DNA from: CAZITB01 sp964542055
GTDB lineage: Bacteria > Planctomycetota > Phycisphaerae > Sedimentisphaerales > CAMDDF01
Direction of reading: 5' to 3'
DNA length: 53,874 nucleotides
NCBI GenBank assembly: GCA_964542055.1
Contig: CAZITB010000002.1
Coordinates: 1-53,874 of the forward strand
A program made the translations under genes and the position numbers. Under the pieces are notes generated by a model, which saw only the letters and a list, made by a program, of their open reading frames with translations, searched no databases and was not told where the DNA came from. Shown piece by piece: positions 7,323 through 14,985 of the stretch (position 1 is its first letter; each line of letters begins with the position of its first letter).

Positions 7323-10289
7323 TTACAGATTTTTCTGCAATATATCCCTTAATCCACCCTCGATCTGCTGTCTCAGTGTATCCTGCAAAATCTTTTCAAC
7401 ACTCAGCTTTGGACTCATTACCGTACCTTCGAAAAAAAGTCTGACCGGCTTACCCTGGAAATTCACCGGTATCTGAACATACATATCAATCGGCCCCCCC
7501 AAATACATATCACCGCCGAAACTGACCTGTGTCTTGCCTATCTCCATCGTCATCTGATCATAATGAAGCACACCATCAGCCAACGTAAATTGCGTAGGAT
7601 AAATCTTCATCTGAGCCGTTGACGATGTTTTCGCAACCCTCGCGATAACATTCAGTATCCCGCTGCCCGATAACGTCAGATTGTTCATGTCCACTACTCC
7701 CGCCGCCACCACATCATCCTTTGACCCGCCCGTAATCGGTAATACTAAACTGTTAGCATTAAAACTCAATACCCCTGAAACATCCGCGAGATTGGCAAAT
7801 ATCGGGTTAAAGTACATCAGCATCTCATCTGTCATTTCCTTGGTTATCTCAACATTATCAAGCAGCATCAAAGGCTCAGGAATGCTTAGCAAAACAGGGC
7901 TCTGCTTGAAATCTGCATTTGCCGCAAATTTCAGTTGACCATTGTTGACAATGGCCGTAAACGGTTTTATGTTCATCAATCCATTCTGCATTTCAATATC
8001 GATTTCAGTCGGGCCGAAATTCATTCCCATATATTTAGCACGTTCAAATCCAATTCTTGTACGGGCATCAAGATTCGCAACTATCGCTTCAGGACTGCCT
8101 TCGGGATACTCACTGGAAAACTTCAGCGTATCCGATAGCCTGCCGTAAATCTCAAAGCCCGTTGGCAAAAAAGGGTCAAGTACATCCCCTACAACTGCCA
8201 GATTAACATCGTAAACAAATTCACCATCGATCTTTTCTGTACCGCCTTTCTGACTAGTCTGCAAACTTCCCTTTTTAATACTCATCTGCGGGCTAACAAG
8301 ACGCATACTGTCAATTGCAATCGTTTTCTCTTTCATATTGAATCGGCCGTCAAACGCGAATTCAATATAAGGCTCTTCCAGGAAAACCTTACCTTGATAC
8401 TTAAACATAGGATTTTCCACACGGGTATCGGTAACCTGCGCACTTACGACATCACCTTTCTTTGTCATCCTCGCCGACCCTTCAAACCTTCCCTGCATAT
8501 CGTATTCAGGCGGCACAATTTTAGCCATTATCGCAAACGGTACCAGCTGTCCCAACTCAACATTAGCAGACGCATTTACAACAGTTTCTCCCTCACCTTC
8601 ACCCATGAAAATATCACTATCGCTAACCTGCAGCTGACCGGCACCTCCCTGGTAAGCTAACTCTGCGACATTCAAAACATTCGCTTTTTTATTCAATGTC
8701 ATATCATAAGTGATCTGGGCACCTTTTTCCTGTGCTTTGTTACCGTCTTTACTAATAACAAGATCATCGAACTCTGCCCGCCCTGCAAAAGACATCTCTT
8801 CCTCTTTAAAACTAGCTACTCCTTTTTCACTTACCTGTCCGCCAAAAATATACCCGCCCAAGCTGAATATCTTGCCAATTTGATTCTGCAAAGCCGAAAG
8901 ATTTGCAGAAGCTGTATAATTCAACTGATCCATCGTTCCCTGTACATTGATATTAGCAAAATCACTGGACAATTTACCCTGTGCCACTCTCCAGCTCTTA
9001 GCTTCATAGTCATGTATCACATTAAATTCAAAAGTAACCGGCTGACCAAGCGACACCTGGTTCCCGTCAACCAATGCCTGCAAACCTTCCAAACTGCCGT
9101 TTGCCACGTATTCATGCTGATTATTTTCTGTTAATATAAATAAGTTGCCGTTAAGAGTCCCCCCTGTTATCTCAACGCCTTTCTGTATCGCAAAAGTCTG
9201 GGGCATTGCCTTGGCCGCACTTGCAATATCCAGATTATACCTTGCCTCAAAACCTCCTTTTCCTTCGCCATTTTTACCGATTCGACCGCTGCCGTTTATA
9301 ACAAGCCAGTCACTGACAACATCAAACATTTCAAAGTTATACGCATCTTCGGTTCCGATTATTTTTACATCCGCTCGCAACTCATTGGTAACGAGTCTGT
9401 CGCCCTCCCTGCCCGGCAAAGCTATCGCAATATTCTCACCATCGATCCTGCCCTCGATCGATCCAACACCACCCTCATCCATATTCACTGTCATATTCAC
9501 ATCCAGAACACCTTTTGCATCCATATTCGGATCAATCAGCTTAAACAGCGGCGTTAACTTGCCCAGATTCACCGAATTGATATCAACCACAAAATCCCCG
9601 CTCGTATCTTCCAGACTCCACTGCTGGTTCTTAACTCCCGGTTTAACCTGTCCCTTGGCATTGATCTGTCCCTGACCCTGGCCATCGGCATCCTCAACAG
9701 ATGTTGAAATTGCAAATTTGTTCTGTTTATTAATACCATTCAAGTCCGCCTTCGCCCCAATCTGCATAAAGCGAACCATCTCACCTTGCTCAGTTTCTAA
9801 CGTTACCTCACCGTCATTAACCGAAAGATCCATTTTCACCAATGCAAAAGCACCTAATGCTTGCGCGTCGTCATCATCATCTTCATCTTCTTCTTCCGGC
9901 AGCTCTATTTGACCATCACGAAGTTTCAAATATACCTTCGGGCTGTCAATAATGGTATCGCCTAATCTCGGCACCTCCCCTAAAAACGACCAGAAAGACG
10001 GGTTAGTACTTATTCTATCAGCCGTTATACGAGTCAGCTGCTGGTCATCAGAATAGTCAAAACCTGATATATCAATCCCCTTGAACCATCCCACCGACAA
10101 ATTACCAAGGATCACTTTCCCGCCAATACTGTCATTTATTTTCCCAACTACCATTTCCGTCCCGCTGCCGCTGGACAAATACATCGGAACCGCGATCAGC
10201 CCGATAACTACCAGCATCACCAGAATCACCAAAAACCATACAAAAAAATGGCTCTTTTTCTTACTTTTATCTTTTGTTTGGCTATTCAT
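7323..10289 (-). CDS. AsmA-like / DUF748-type large envelope protein
   Basis: The 988-residue protein has a lysine-rich cytoplasmic start, one membrane segment at about residues 15-40 and then a very long, beta-rich periplasmic part. The C-terminal block (IYPTQFTLADGVLHYDQMTM... GGDMYLGGPIDMYVQIPV... GTVMSPKLSVEKILQDTL) is characteristic of AsmA/TamB-like proteins, which bridge inner and outer membranes and are linked to phospholipid or outer-membrane protein transport. An unusual acidic run of E and D occupies residues 131-142. An SD-like AGGGG stands upstream of the ATG. The gene is monocistronic, convergent with the YjbQ gene and divergent from ogt. The family assignment rests on overall pattern, so the exact subfamily is uncertain. 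Confidence 0.75.
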   Translation of the reverse strand: MNSQTKDKSKKKSHFFVWFLVILVMLVVIGLIAVPMYLSSGSGTEMVVGKINDSIGGKVILGNLSVGWFKGIDISGFDYSDDQQLTRITADRISTNPSFWSFLGEVPRLGDTIIDSPKVYLKLRDGQIELPEEEDEDDDDDAQALGAFALVKMDLSVNDGEVTLETEQGEMVRFMQIGAKADLNGINKQNKFAISTSVEDADGQGQGQINAKGQVKPGVKNQQWSLEDTSGDFVVDINSVNLGKLTPLFKLIDPNMDAKGVLDVNMTVNMDEGGVGSIEGRIDGENIAIALPGREGDRLVTNELRADVKIIGTEDAYNFEMFDVVSDWLVINGSGRIGKNGEGKGGFEARYNLDIASAAKAMPQTFAIQKGVEITGGTLNGNLFILTENNQHEYVANGSLEGLQALVDGNQVSLGQPVTFEFNVIHDYEAKSWRVAQGKLSSDFANINVQGTMDQLNYTASANLSALQNQIGKIFSLGGYIFGGQVSEKGVASFKEEEMSFAGRAEFDDLVISKDGNKAQEKGAQITYDMTLNKKANVLNVAELAYQGGAGQLQVSDSDIFMGEGEGETVVNASANVELGQLVPFAIMAKIVPPEYDMQGRFEGSARMTKKGDVVSAQVTDTRVENPMFKYQGKVFLEEPYIEFAFDGRFNMKEKTIAIDSMRLVSPQMSIKKGSLQTSQKGGTEKIDGEFVYDVNLAVVGDVLDPFLPTGFEIYGRLSDTLKFSSEYPEGSPEAIVANLDARTRIGFERAKYMGMNFGPTEIDIEMQNGLMNIKPFTAIVNNGQLKFAANADFKQSPVLLSIPEPLMLLDNVEITKEMTDEMLMYFNPIFANLADVSGVLSFNANSLVLPITGGSKDDVVAAGVVDMNNLTLSGSGILNVIARVAKTSSTAQMKIYPTQFTLADGVLHYDQMTMEIGKTQVSFGGDMYLGGPIDMYVQIPVNFQGKPVRLFFEGTVMSPKLSVEKILQDTLRQQIEGGLRDILQKNL

Positions 10290-10421
10290 TTTTCAGCCCC
10301 TTTCTATAATCTAAATATCAATAAAAAACAATCTACCTCTATTATTCTATACCTCATCTTTCCACAACGCCAAACATTTTTTGTATTTTTCGACTAACAT
10401 CTCGCACCGACATTTACTTAT

Positions 10422-10450
10422 TTGACCTTCTGAGTTAAACTTATCAAAAT
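10422..10450 (+). promoter_or_regulatory. Putative sigma-70-type promoter for ogt
   Basis: TTGACC and CAAAAT are spaced by 17 bases, ending about 12 bases before the ogt ATG. The -10 box is weak and the leader would be very short, so this is tentative. Confidence 0.35.
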
Positions 10451-10461
10451 AAACGAAGATT

Positions 10462-10986
10462 ATGAAAAACTGCAAATACAATATATTCGAAACCCGATGG
10501 GGCCATTTTACCATCGCTGCCGAGGATAAACATCTCATTACCGCCATTTTACCCCTATCCTCCCAAAAAAATGCTTTAAACCAGCTAAAAAACCTAGTTC
10601 CACCATCTTACAAATTCGAACAGGATAACTCACTTTTTCCTGACCTGCCCCAAGCCATTATCGCCTACTTCCAGGGCCAAAAGATCGATTTCACCCCTTT
10701 TCAAAGCCTCTTACCTCTTGATACTTACACCCCTTTCAAATCCCGAGTCCTATTCAAATGCATCACAATTCCATATAGCCAAACTTTGACATATAAACAA
10801 CTCGCCAAACTTGCAAAAAGTCCCAGCGCCTGCCGAGCCGTCGGCAACATAATGGCATCGAACCCGTTTCCCCTGATTATCCCCTGCCATCGAGTAATAA
10901 AATCAGACGGCACAACAGGCGGCTTTTCCGCCTACCCCGACCCTTCAATAAAATCAAAACTCCTTAACCTCGAAAATCAAAGCTAA
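10462..10986 (+). CDS. ogt: Methylated-DNA--[protein]-cysteine S-methyltransferase
   Basis: This suicide DNA-repair protein transfers the alkyl group of O6-alkylguanine to its own cysteine. The 174 residues show the full C-terminal signature: the winged-helix recognition part (IPYSQTLTYKQLAKLAKSP, ACRAVGNIMASNPFPLIIPC), the active-site PCHRVI motif and the following GGFSAYPD loop with the alkylguanine-flanking glycines. The N-terminal part is short and lacks the Ada zinc-binding cysteines, so it is the Ogt/MGMT type. It stands alone, divergent from the AsmA-like gene, and is followed by repeats A and B. Confidence 0.93.
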   Translation: MKNCKYNIFETRWGHFTIAAEDKHLITAILPLSSQKNALNQLKNLVPPSYKFEQDNSLFPDLPQAIIAYFQGQKIDFTPFQSLLPLDTYTPFKSRVLFKCITIPYSQTLTYKQLAKLAKSPSACRAVGNIMASNPFPLIIPCHRVIKSDGTTGGFSAYPDPSIKSKLLNLENQS

Positions 10987-10990
10987 TCAC

Positions 10991-11021
10991 GCCAGCGCAG
11001 AGAGCAAGCGACCCGAAAAAA
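10991..11021 (+). repeat. Intergenic repeat family A, copy 2
   Basis: GCCAGCGCAGAGAGCAAGCG followed by ACCCG and a run of A; the same unit as at 6766-6796 and 53635-53665. It lies between the convergent ogt and NifX-like genes. Confidence 0.75.
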
Positions 11022-11068
11022 CACAAATAACCCCACTACCCAATTCCCTGAGAAGCCGGCCCCAACCT

Positions 11069-11104
11069 AAAAAAGCTCTATCACGGCAGCGATGAGACAA
11101 GAAA
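11069..11104 (+). repeat. Intergenic repeat family B, copy 1
   Basis: AAAAAGCTCTATCACGGC followed by AGCGATGAGACAAGAAA. The core can fold as ATCnC..GCGAT. Two related copies lie at 53545-53580 and 53801-53834. It follows repeat A by about 50 bases. Confidence 0.7.
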
Positions 11105-11127
11105 GATAAAACAACAGTCTCTTTGCA

Positions 11128-11463
11128 CTAATGATCACAAAGATTTGTTCCGGTCTTAAGCGTTTCATTTAAATATTTCCCTACCAGATTTTCCGGCGTA
11201 TCGGCTGGGGCACCAACAATTACTTCTATCTGGTTTTGAGCGAAAAGCTGTTGAGCACGCTGGCCCATGCCCCCTGCTATAATCACGTTTACTCCCATTC
11301 CCGATAGCCACTTTGGAAGTACACCTGGTTCATGCGGCGGAGGTGTAACATCTTCACGTTTTATTATATTGTTTGACTGATCTATTTCAAGGATGGCGAA
11401 TTTGTCACAATGGCCGAAATGCTGACAAAGCTTTTCTTCAAAAACTGGTAGTGCGATTCTCAT
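11128..11463 (-). CDS. NifX/NafY-type dinitrogenase iron-molybdenum cofactor family protein (distal copy)
   Basis: The 111-residue protein has the NifX/NifB-C fold signature: an N-terminal strand RIALPVFEEKLCQHFGHCDKFAILEID, a central VIIAGGMGQRAQQLF segment and a C-terminal VIVGAP strand. The HFGHCDKF segment with cysteine and histidine is typical of the MTH1175-like subgroup that travels with ferredoxin-type Mrp ATPases in anaerobes; it is presumed to bind a metal-sulfur cluster. No nitrogenase genes are near, so nitrogen fixation should not be inferred. It is the last gene of the six-gene operon and its ATG overlaps the preceding stop (ATGA). Confidence 0.85.
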   Translation of the reverse strand: MRIALPVFEEKLCQHFGHCDKFAILEIDQSNNIIKREDVTPPPHEPGVLPKWLSGMGVNVIIAGGMGQRAQQLFAQNQIEVIVGAPADTPENLVGKYLNETLKTGTNLCDH

Positions 11464-12368
11464 ATTTCTTGCTCCTTTTTATTAAGTTGATTTATTATAT
11501 TTCTCCATAAATTTTCAATCTGTTTCGAACTTTGGCTTTTATCATATTCGATTATAGAAAGTTTATTGACCTGCGCCTTTGTGAACTGTTCACTATATTC
11601 AACCTGTCCCGCGAAATTCAATCCCATTTGCTCGGCCTGATCTTTTATTTCATTTGCAATTTCCGGGTTTATATCTGACTTGTTGATGCAGACCATTGCC
11701 GGGACCTTGAGATTAGAAGCCAACTTAGCCACCCGCTCAAGGTCATGTTTGCCCGAAAGCGTCGGCTCGGTAACTATCAGCACCAAATCCGCCCCCGTGA
11801 TCGAAGCTATAACCGGACAGCCTATCCCGGGCGAACCGTCGATAAGAAGCATATCGTGATTGTTTTGCTCAGCGATTTCCTTGGCTCGATTTCTTATCAA
11901 CGTTACCAGCTTGCCGCTGTTTTCCTGTGCTATTCCGAGCTTGGCATGAACCATCGGGCCAAAACGGGTTTCGGAAACAAACCACTGACCGTTGATGGAA
12001 TCTTCGAATCTGATAGCATCGACAGGACAAAATTCCACACACACTTTACAGCCTTCACATGATATCGGATCGACGGTATAAGTTTTTGCTACAATATCAT
12101 TTGCAGGCCCGTCTAAATTTATCGCGTCAAACTTACAAATTTTCTTGCATTTACCACAGCTGACACATTTTGCCGTTTCGATATGAGCCTGTTTGCCGCC
12201 TACGAAATCCGTTATCTGCTTGAATCGAGGTTCCATTATTATATGCAGATCGGCAGCATCGACATCACAGTCTGCTAAAACAGCATTTTGAGCCAATGCG
12301 GCAAAACCTGCAGTAATGCTCGTTTTACCGGTTCCGCCTTTTCCGCTTATGACAACTACTTCTTTCAT
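11460..12368 (-). CDS. MinD/Mrp-type P-loop ATPase with two 4Fe-4S clusters (second copy)
   Basis: The 302 residues start with a deviant Walker A motif (ISGKGGTGKTS, about residues 7-17). A bacterial ferredoxin insertion follows: cysteines at about 68, 71, 74, 78 and 104, 107, 110, 114 (two CxxCxxCxxxC/P motifs). The Walker B-like LLIDGSPGIGCPVIASI segment and the VTEPTLSGKHDLERV segment match the Mrp/NBP35 and CooC relatives. The protein probably loads or moves an Fe-S cluster or a metal at the expense of ATP. It overlaps both neighbours by four bases (ATGA), which indicates translational coupling, and it is clearly a paralogue of the gene just upstream, suggesting a heterodimer. Confidence 0.9.
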   Translation of the reverse strand: MKEVVVISGKGGTGKTSITAGFAALAQNAVLADCDVDAADLHIIMEPRFKQITDFVGGKQAHIETAKCVSCGKCKKICKFDAINLDGPANDIVAKTYTVDPISCEGCKVCVEFCPVDAIRFEDSINGQWFVSETRFGPMVHAKLGIAQENSGKLVTLIRNRAKEIAEQNNHDMLLIDGSPGIGCPVIASITGADLVLIVTEPTLSGKHDLERVAKLASNLKVPAMVCINKSDINPEIANEIKDQAEQMGLNFAGQVEYSEQFTKAQVNKLSIIEYDKSQSSKQIENLWRNIINQLNKKEQEI

Positions 12369-13204
12369 AATACCTCAAGTGCTTTCGCCAACTTCAAAAA
12401 AGGATCGTTATATTGGGGCAGTTCCTGCAAAATCATTTTGCCCGAAGAATACGTCTGTGCAATTTGCCGATCATCAGGTATCTGCAATGAGATTTTTATT
12501 TTTTCGCGGCGACAGTAATCGTAAACTGTCTGATCGCCTATATTATCTCTGTTTACAACTACCGAAAATGGTTTCTTGAGTTTGCGTACCATTTCGACTG
12601 CGAGTATCAAATCGTTCAAACCAAACGGCGTCGGTTCAGTTACAAGCAGAACGTAATCAGCATCTTTGACCGTTTCGATGACCGGACATGACGTTCCGGG
12701 CGGCGCATCAATAATCGCCGCTTTATTGTCATCAATCTTGCTCTTAACCTGCTTTATAAGAGACGGTGTCCGAACATCTCCGATTTCCATAACAGCATCC
12801 ACAAAATCGATACCATTGGAAATGCCCTGGTTTAGCTGACCGATAATCTGTTTTTTTTCGGTTATAGCTCCAGCCGGGCACACCAGCATACAGCCGCCGC
12901 AACAATGGCAAAGCTGCTCAAAGGTGAGCACGGTTTTCTTCATTGATATAATCGCACTATACTGGCAAAGCTGGCTGCATTTGCCGCAACCGATGCACTT
13001 TGCCAAATCCACCTCAGGAACAGATACAGTTATTTGCTGTGTACTATTTATTTCGGGCTTGAGGAAAATATGGCCGTTTGGCTCTTCAACATCGCAATCG
13101 AGATACTGGACCTGCTTACCGCCTTGAGATATGGCCAGAGCCAGATTCGTCGCGATAGTAGTTTTTCCTGTCCCGCCCTTTCCGCTGGCAATTGCTATTT
13201 TCAT
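12365..13204 (-). CDS. MinD/Mrp-type P-loop ATPase with two 4Fe-4S clusters (first copy)
   Basis: This protein of 279 residues begins MKIAIASGKGGTGKTT, a deviant Walker A motif at the extreme N-terminus. The ferredoxin part has cysteines at about 70, 73, 76, 80 and 99-109 (CHCCGGCMLVCP). Walker B-like AAIIDAPPGTSCPV and VTEPTPFGLNDLILAV follow. The start was set at the ATG at 13204, where homologues begin; an in-frame TTG at 13237 has an AAGGTG upstream and would add 11 residues. It is paralogous to the next gene, with which it overlaps by four bases. The pair probably acts together in metal or Fe-S cluster handling. Confidence 0.9.
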   Translation of the reverse strand: MKIAIASGKGGTGKTTIATNLALAISQGGKQVQYLDCDVEEPNGHIFLKPEINSTQQITVSVPEVDLAKCIGCGKCSQLCQYSAIISMKKTVLTFEQLCHCCGGCMLVCPAGAITEKKQIIGQLNQGISNGIDFVDAVMEIGDVRTPSLIKQVKSKIDDNKAAIIDAPPGTSCPVIETVKDADYVLLVTEPTPFGLNDLILAVEMVRKLKKPFSVVVNRDNIGDQTVYDYCRREKIKISLQIPDDRQIAQTYSSGKMILQELPQYNDPFLKLAKALEVL

Positions 13205-13261
13205 AATGATCAAAATAAAATTTGAGCAAGGCGCCAAGCAGCACCTTGCCCGTAAAGTAGG

Positions 13262-13567
13262 TTACTTTTCTTCTTTTTCCAACTGGCTAATCCGCTGGCT
13301 TATCTCGTTCAAGCCCTCGCTTAAATACTGAGCTTGAGACTTAAGGTCATCCAACTCGTTCCCAGCTGCCCGAGCCTGTGAGAAAAAGTTGGAAAAACCC
13401 TGTCCAGGTCTTGCCAATCCTCGTCCTCGAAAACCTCTACGTCTGAAAAATCCTCTCGGACGTGGTTGACTCGCAAAACCCGGGGTCGAATATCCGGCAC
13501 AATAACCTGCTGCTCTTCCTGTCATTGGGCCAATTCCTTCGGGGCCTGTTCTATCTCCGCCTGGCAT
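13262..13567 (-). CDS. DUF5320 family protein
   Basis: The roughly 101-residue protein begins MPGGDRTGPEGIGPMTGRAAGYCAGY, the hallmark of the DUF5320 family found beside NifX-like and Mrp-like genes in anaerobes. The middle is arginine- and glycine-rich (RGFFRRRGFRGRGLARPG). The last 35 residues (LDDLKSQAQYLSEGLNEI...) form a predicted coiled coil. The ATG at 13567 was chosen because AGGAGGTGA lies six bases upstream; a GTG three codons earlier lies inside that ribosome-binding site. Its function is unknown; glycine, arginine and a lone cysteine suggest an oligomeric or cluster-interacting accessory role, which is inference. Confidence 0.85.
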   Translation of the reverse strand: MPGGDRTGPEGIGPMTGRAAGYCAGYSTPGFASQPRPRGFFRRRGFRGRGLARPGQGFSNFFSQARAAGNELDDLKSQAQYLSEGLNEISQRISQLEKEEK

Positions 13568-13597
13568 AGTTATCACCTCCTTTCAAGGTTAAACATT

Positions 13598-13963
13598 TTA
13601 TACCCAATGTCCTTCGACATTTGATTCGCTTATCTGCTCCAGATCGCCGGATTTAAAATCTTGCAAAGCCTGTTTTGCACTCTGACTTTGGTCAGCAAGA
13701 TATACCAGAACACTGGCGGCATTTAGAGTTTTGACCGCATTTGGGCCGATATTAGAAGTAATTACCGCTTCGACATCATGGTTTGCGATGTTCTGAGCAG
13801 TCTGAATACCTGCTCCCGAAGAAGCGTTTAAATTTACGGTATTGTCGTATGCCTGGAACTGGTTTGTCTCGGTGTCAACAACCAGCAGAGACTTTGCTCT
13901 GCCGAATCTTGGATCCAGCTGGCTGTCCAGGTCTTTTCCCTGTGTCGTTATTGCAATTTTCAT
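13598..13963 (-). CDS. NifX/NafY-type dinitrogenase iron-molybdenum cofactor family protein (proximal copy)
   Basis: The 121 residues begin MKIAITTQGKDLDSQLDPRFGRAKSL, the typical start of the family, with the DPRFGRA segment where other members have a histidine or cysteine. A central VEAVITSNIGPNAVKTLNAASVLVYL segment completes the ribonuclease-H-like fold. Unlike the distal copy of this operon it has no cysteines, so it may bind a cluster differently. A GGAGC ribosome-binding site precedes the ATG. It is second in the operon, directly after the DUF134 regulator. Confidence 0.88.
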   Translation of the reverse strand: MKIAITTQGKDLDSQLDPRFGRAKSLLVVDTETNQFQAYDNTVNLNASSGAGIQTAQNIANHDVEAVITSNIGPNAVKTLNAASVLVYLADQSQSAKQALQDFKSGDLEQISESNVEGHWV

Positions 13964-13978
13964 TCTATCTGCTCCTTA

Positions 13979-14335
13979 TTAAAATTCATTACTTCCTATG
14001 CCGCCCCGCCATCTTCGCCCCCCTCCCAGGCCTGGCCCATTGTGTACATTCTGTATCGGTCCGCCCTCTATGGAAATCGCTTTGCCCTCAGTAAAGGCGG
14101 TTGCGATTTTTTTCCGGGCACAAGCATATATCCTCGTTACCGTGGGCCTTGAAACCGACATAAGCTCGGCCGCTTTTTCCTGGCCATGGCCCTGATAATC
14201 GAGCAGCCGGATCGTTTCGAATTCATCCAGCGACAAAATTACCCATTCTAACGTTCTCGCGGGAATTCCCGCGGGCTTATAAACGCATGAGCCAGGTAAG
14301 CCGGCGATATTTCTATTTTTAAATGGTCTAGGCAT
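13979..14335 (-). CDS. DUF134 helix-turn-helix DNA-binding protein
   Basis: The 118-residue protein begins MPRPFKNRNIAGLPGSCVYKPAG, the signature of the DUF134 family. A sigma-70 region 4-like helix-turn-helix follows (LSLDEFETIRLLDYQGHGQEKAAELMSVSRPTVTRIYACARKKIATAF). The family is usually encoded beside NifX-like and Fe-S ATPase genes. Here it is the first gene of such an operon and its promoter is overlaid by a perfect inverted repeat (14346-14373), so autoregulation is likely by inference. No ribosome-binding site is visible and the predicted transcription start is only a few bases before the ATG, so the mRNA may be leaderless. The C-terminal part is rich in glycine and arginine. Confidence 0.9.
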   Translation of the reverse strand: MPRPFKNRNIAGLPGSCVYKPAGIPARTLEWVILSLDEFETIRLLDYQGHGQEKAAELMSVSRPTVTRIYACARKKIATAFTEGKAISIEGGPIQNVHNGPGLGGGRRWRGGIGSNEF

Positions 14336-14345
14336 AATTTATAAA

Positions 14346-14377
14346 CTTATTATGAACATATGCTCATAATAAGTCAA
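14346..14377 (-). promoter_or_regulatory. Promoter and overlapping palindromic operator of the DUF134 operon
   Basis: On the minus strand TTGACT is followed after 17 bases by CATAAT, which ends about ten bases before the DUF134 ATG. A perfect inverted repeat with 10-base arms, CTTATTATGA-N8-TCATAATAAG (14346-14373), covers the spacer, the -10 box and part of the -35 box. A protein bound here would block polymerase. The product of the first gene is the obvious candidate. Confidence 0.75.
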
Positions 14378-14407
14378 GGGAAATTTTAAAAAAAATCAAT
14401 TGCGCAT

Positions 14408-14442
14408 AAAAAAGTGGGTCTTGCCACGTCAACAAGACCCAC
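14408..14442 (-). terminator. Rho-independent terminator after glnK
   Basis: On the minus strand a perfect 10-base-pair stem GTGGGTCTTG / CAAGACCCAC with a 9-base loop is followed by six T residues. It ends the porin-amt-glnK transcript and lies about 160 bases beyond the glnK stop. Confidence 0.9.
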
Positions 14443-14603
14443 CAAAAGACTGACTCGGGCTAGGAGAAGTCAGCCTTAAGTCGGGATAAAAAAAAGGAAT
14501 TGAGGTCTAATTTCGATATTTACAAAAGTACATAAAATTCCGTTCAAAATATGGAGGACACAAGTTTTACCGAGCCTGTGCCCCCCTTTAGCCTATGAAT
14601 TTA
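14443..14603 (-). other. Long structured 3' untranslated region of glnK
   Basis: Between the glnK stop and its terminator lie about 160 bases with no coding potential. Two further imperfect hairpins are visible on the minus strand: GGGGGGCACA pairing with TGTGTCCTCC just after the stop, and CTGACT pairing with AGTCAG at about 14449-14475. A short run of T is at about 14488-14496. This could be a 3'-end regulatory RNA, but nothing more specific is recognised. Confidence 0.3.
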
Positions 14604-14945
14604 TCAGCCGATGGCCTGGTTACCTTTTTCTCCTGTGCGAATCCTTATACATTCACCAAGTTCAAGTATAAAAATCTTTCCATCGCCGATCTCACCGGTA
14701 CGTGCGCCAGCGATAATGGCGTTTACAGTTTTATCGAGGTAGTCATCGTTGACCGCGATTTCAAGTCTGATCTTCTTTAAAAGGTTCACATCGAACTGAA
14801 CACCGCGATAACTTTCATGATATCCCTGTTGAGCTCCGCAGCCGAGACTGTTTGTAACTGACATCTTCGCAACGTCCGACTTTACAAGTTCGGCTTTTAC
14901 AGCATCGAGCCTGTGGGGTTGAATATATGCAATTATAAGTTTCAT
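14604..14945 (-). CDS. glnK: Nitrogen regulatory protein PII
   Basis: The 113-residue PII protein senses ATP/ADP and 2-oxoglutarate and gates the ammonium channel encoded just upstream. The T-loop (GCGAQQGYHESYRGVQFDV) keeps the tyrosine of the YRG motif that is uridylylated in other bacteria, and the signature AIIAGARTGEIGDGKIFILEL forms the B-loop. The C-terminal IRIRTGEKGNQAIG is complete. A GGAGA site precedes the ATG. It lies 40 bases after amt, the usual amtB-glnK pairing, which is why the GlnK label is preferred over GlnB. Confidence 0.95.
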   Translation of the reverse strand: MKLIIAYIQPHRLDAVKAELVKSDVAKMSVTNSLGCGAQQGYHESYRGVQFDVNLLKKIRLEIAVNDDYLDKTVNAIIAGARTGEIGDGKIFILELGECIRIRTGEKGNQAIG

Positions 14946-14985
14946 TTTAAATCTCCATTAGTGGTTTTAATTTGATTTCCGGCAA

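Noticed and set aside
11128..13963. Possible nitrogen-fixation locus, because of NifX-like genes
   Set aside because: No nifH, nifD, nifK, nifB or nifE is present, and NifX-like proteins with Mrp-type ATPases are common in anaerobes that do not fix nitrogen.
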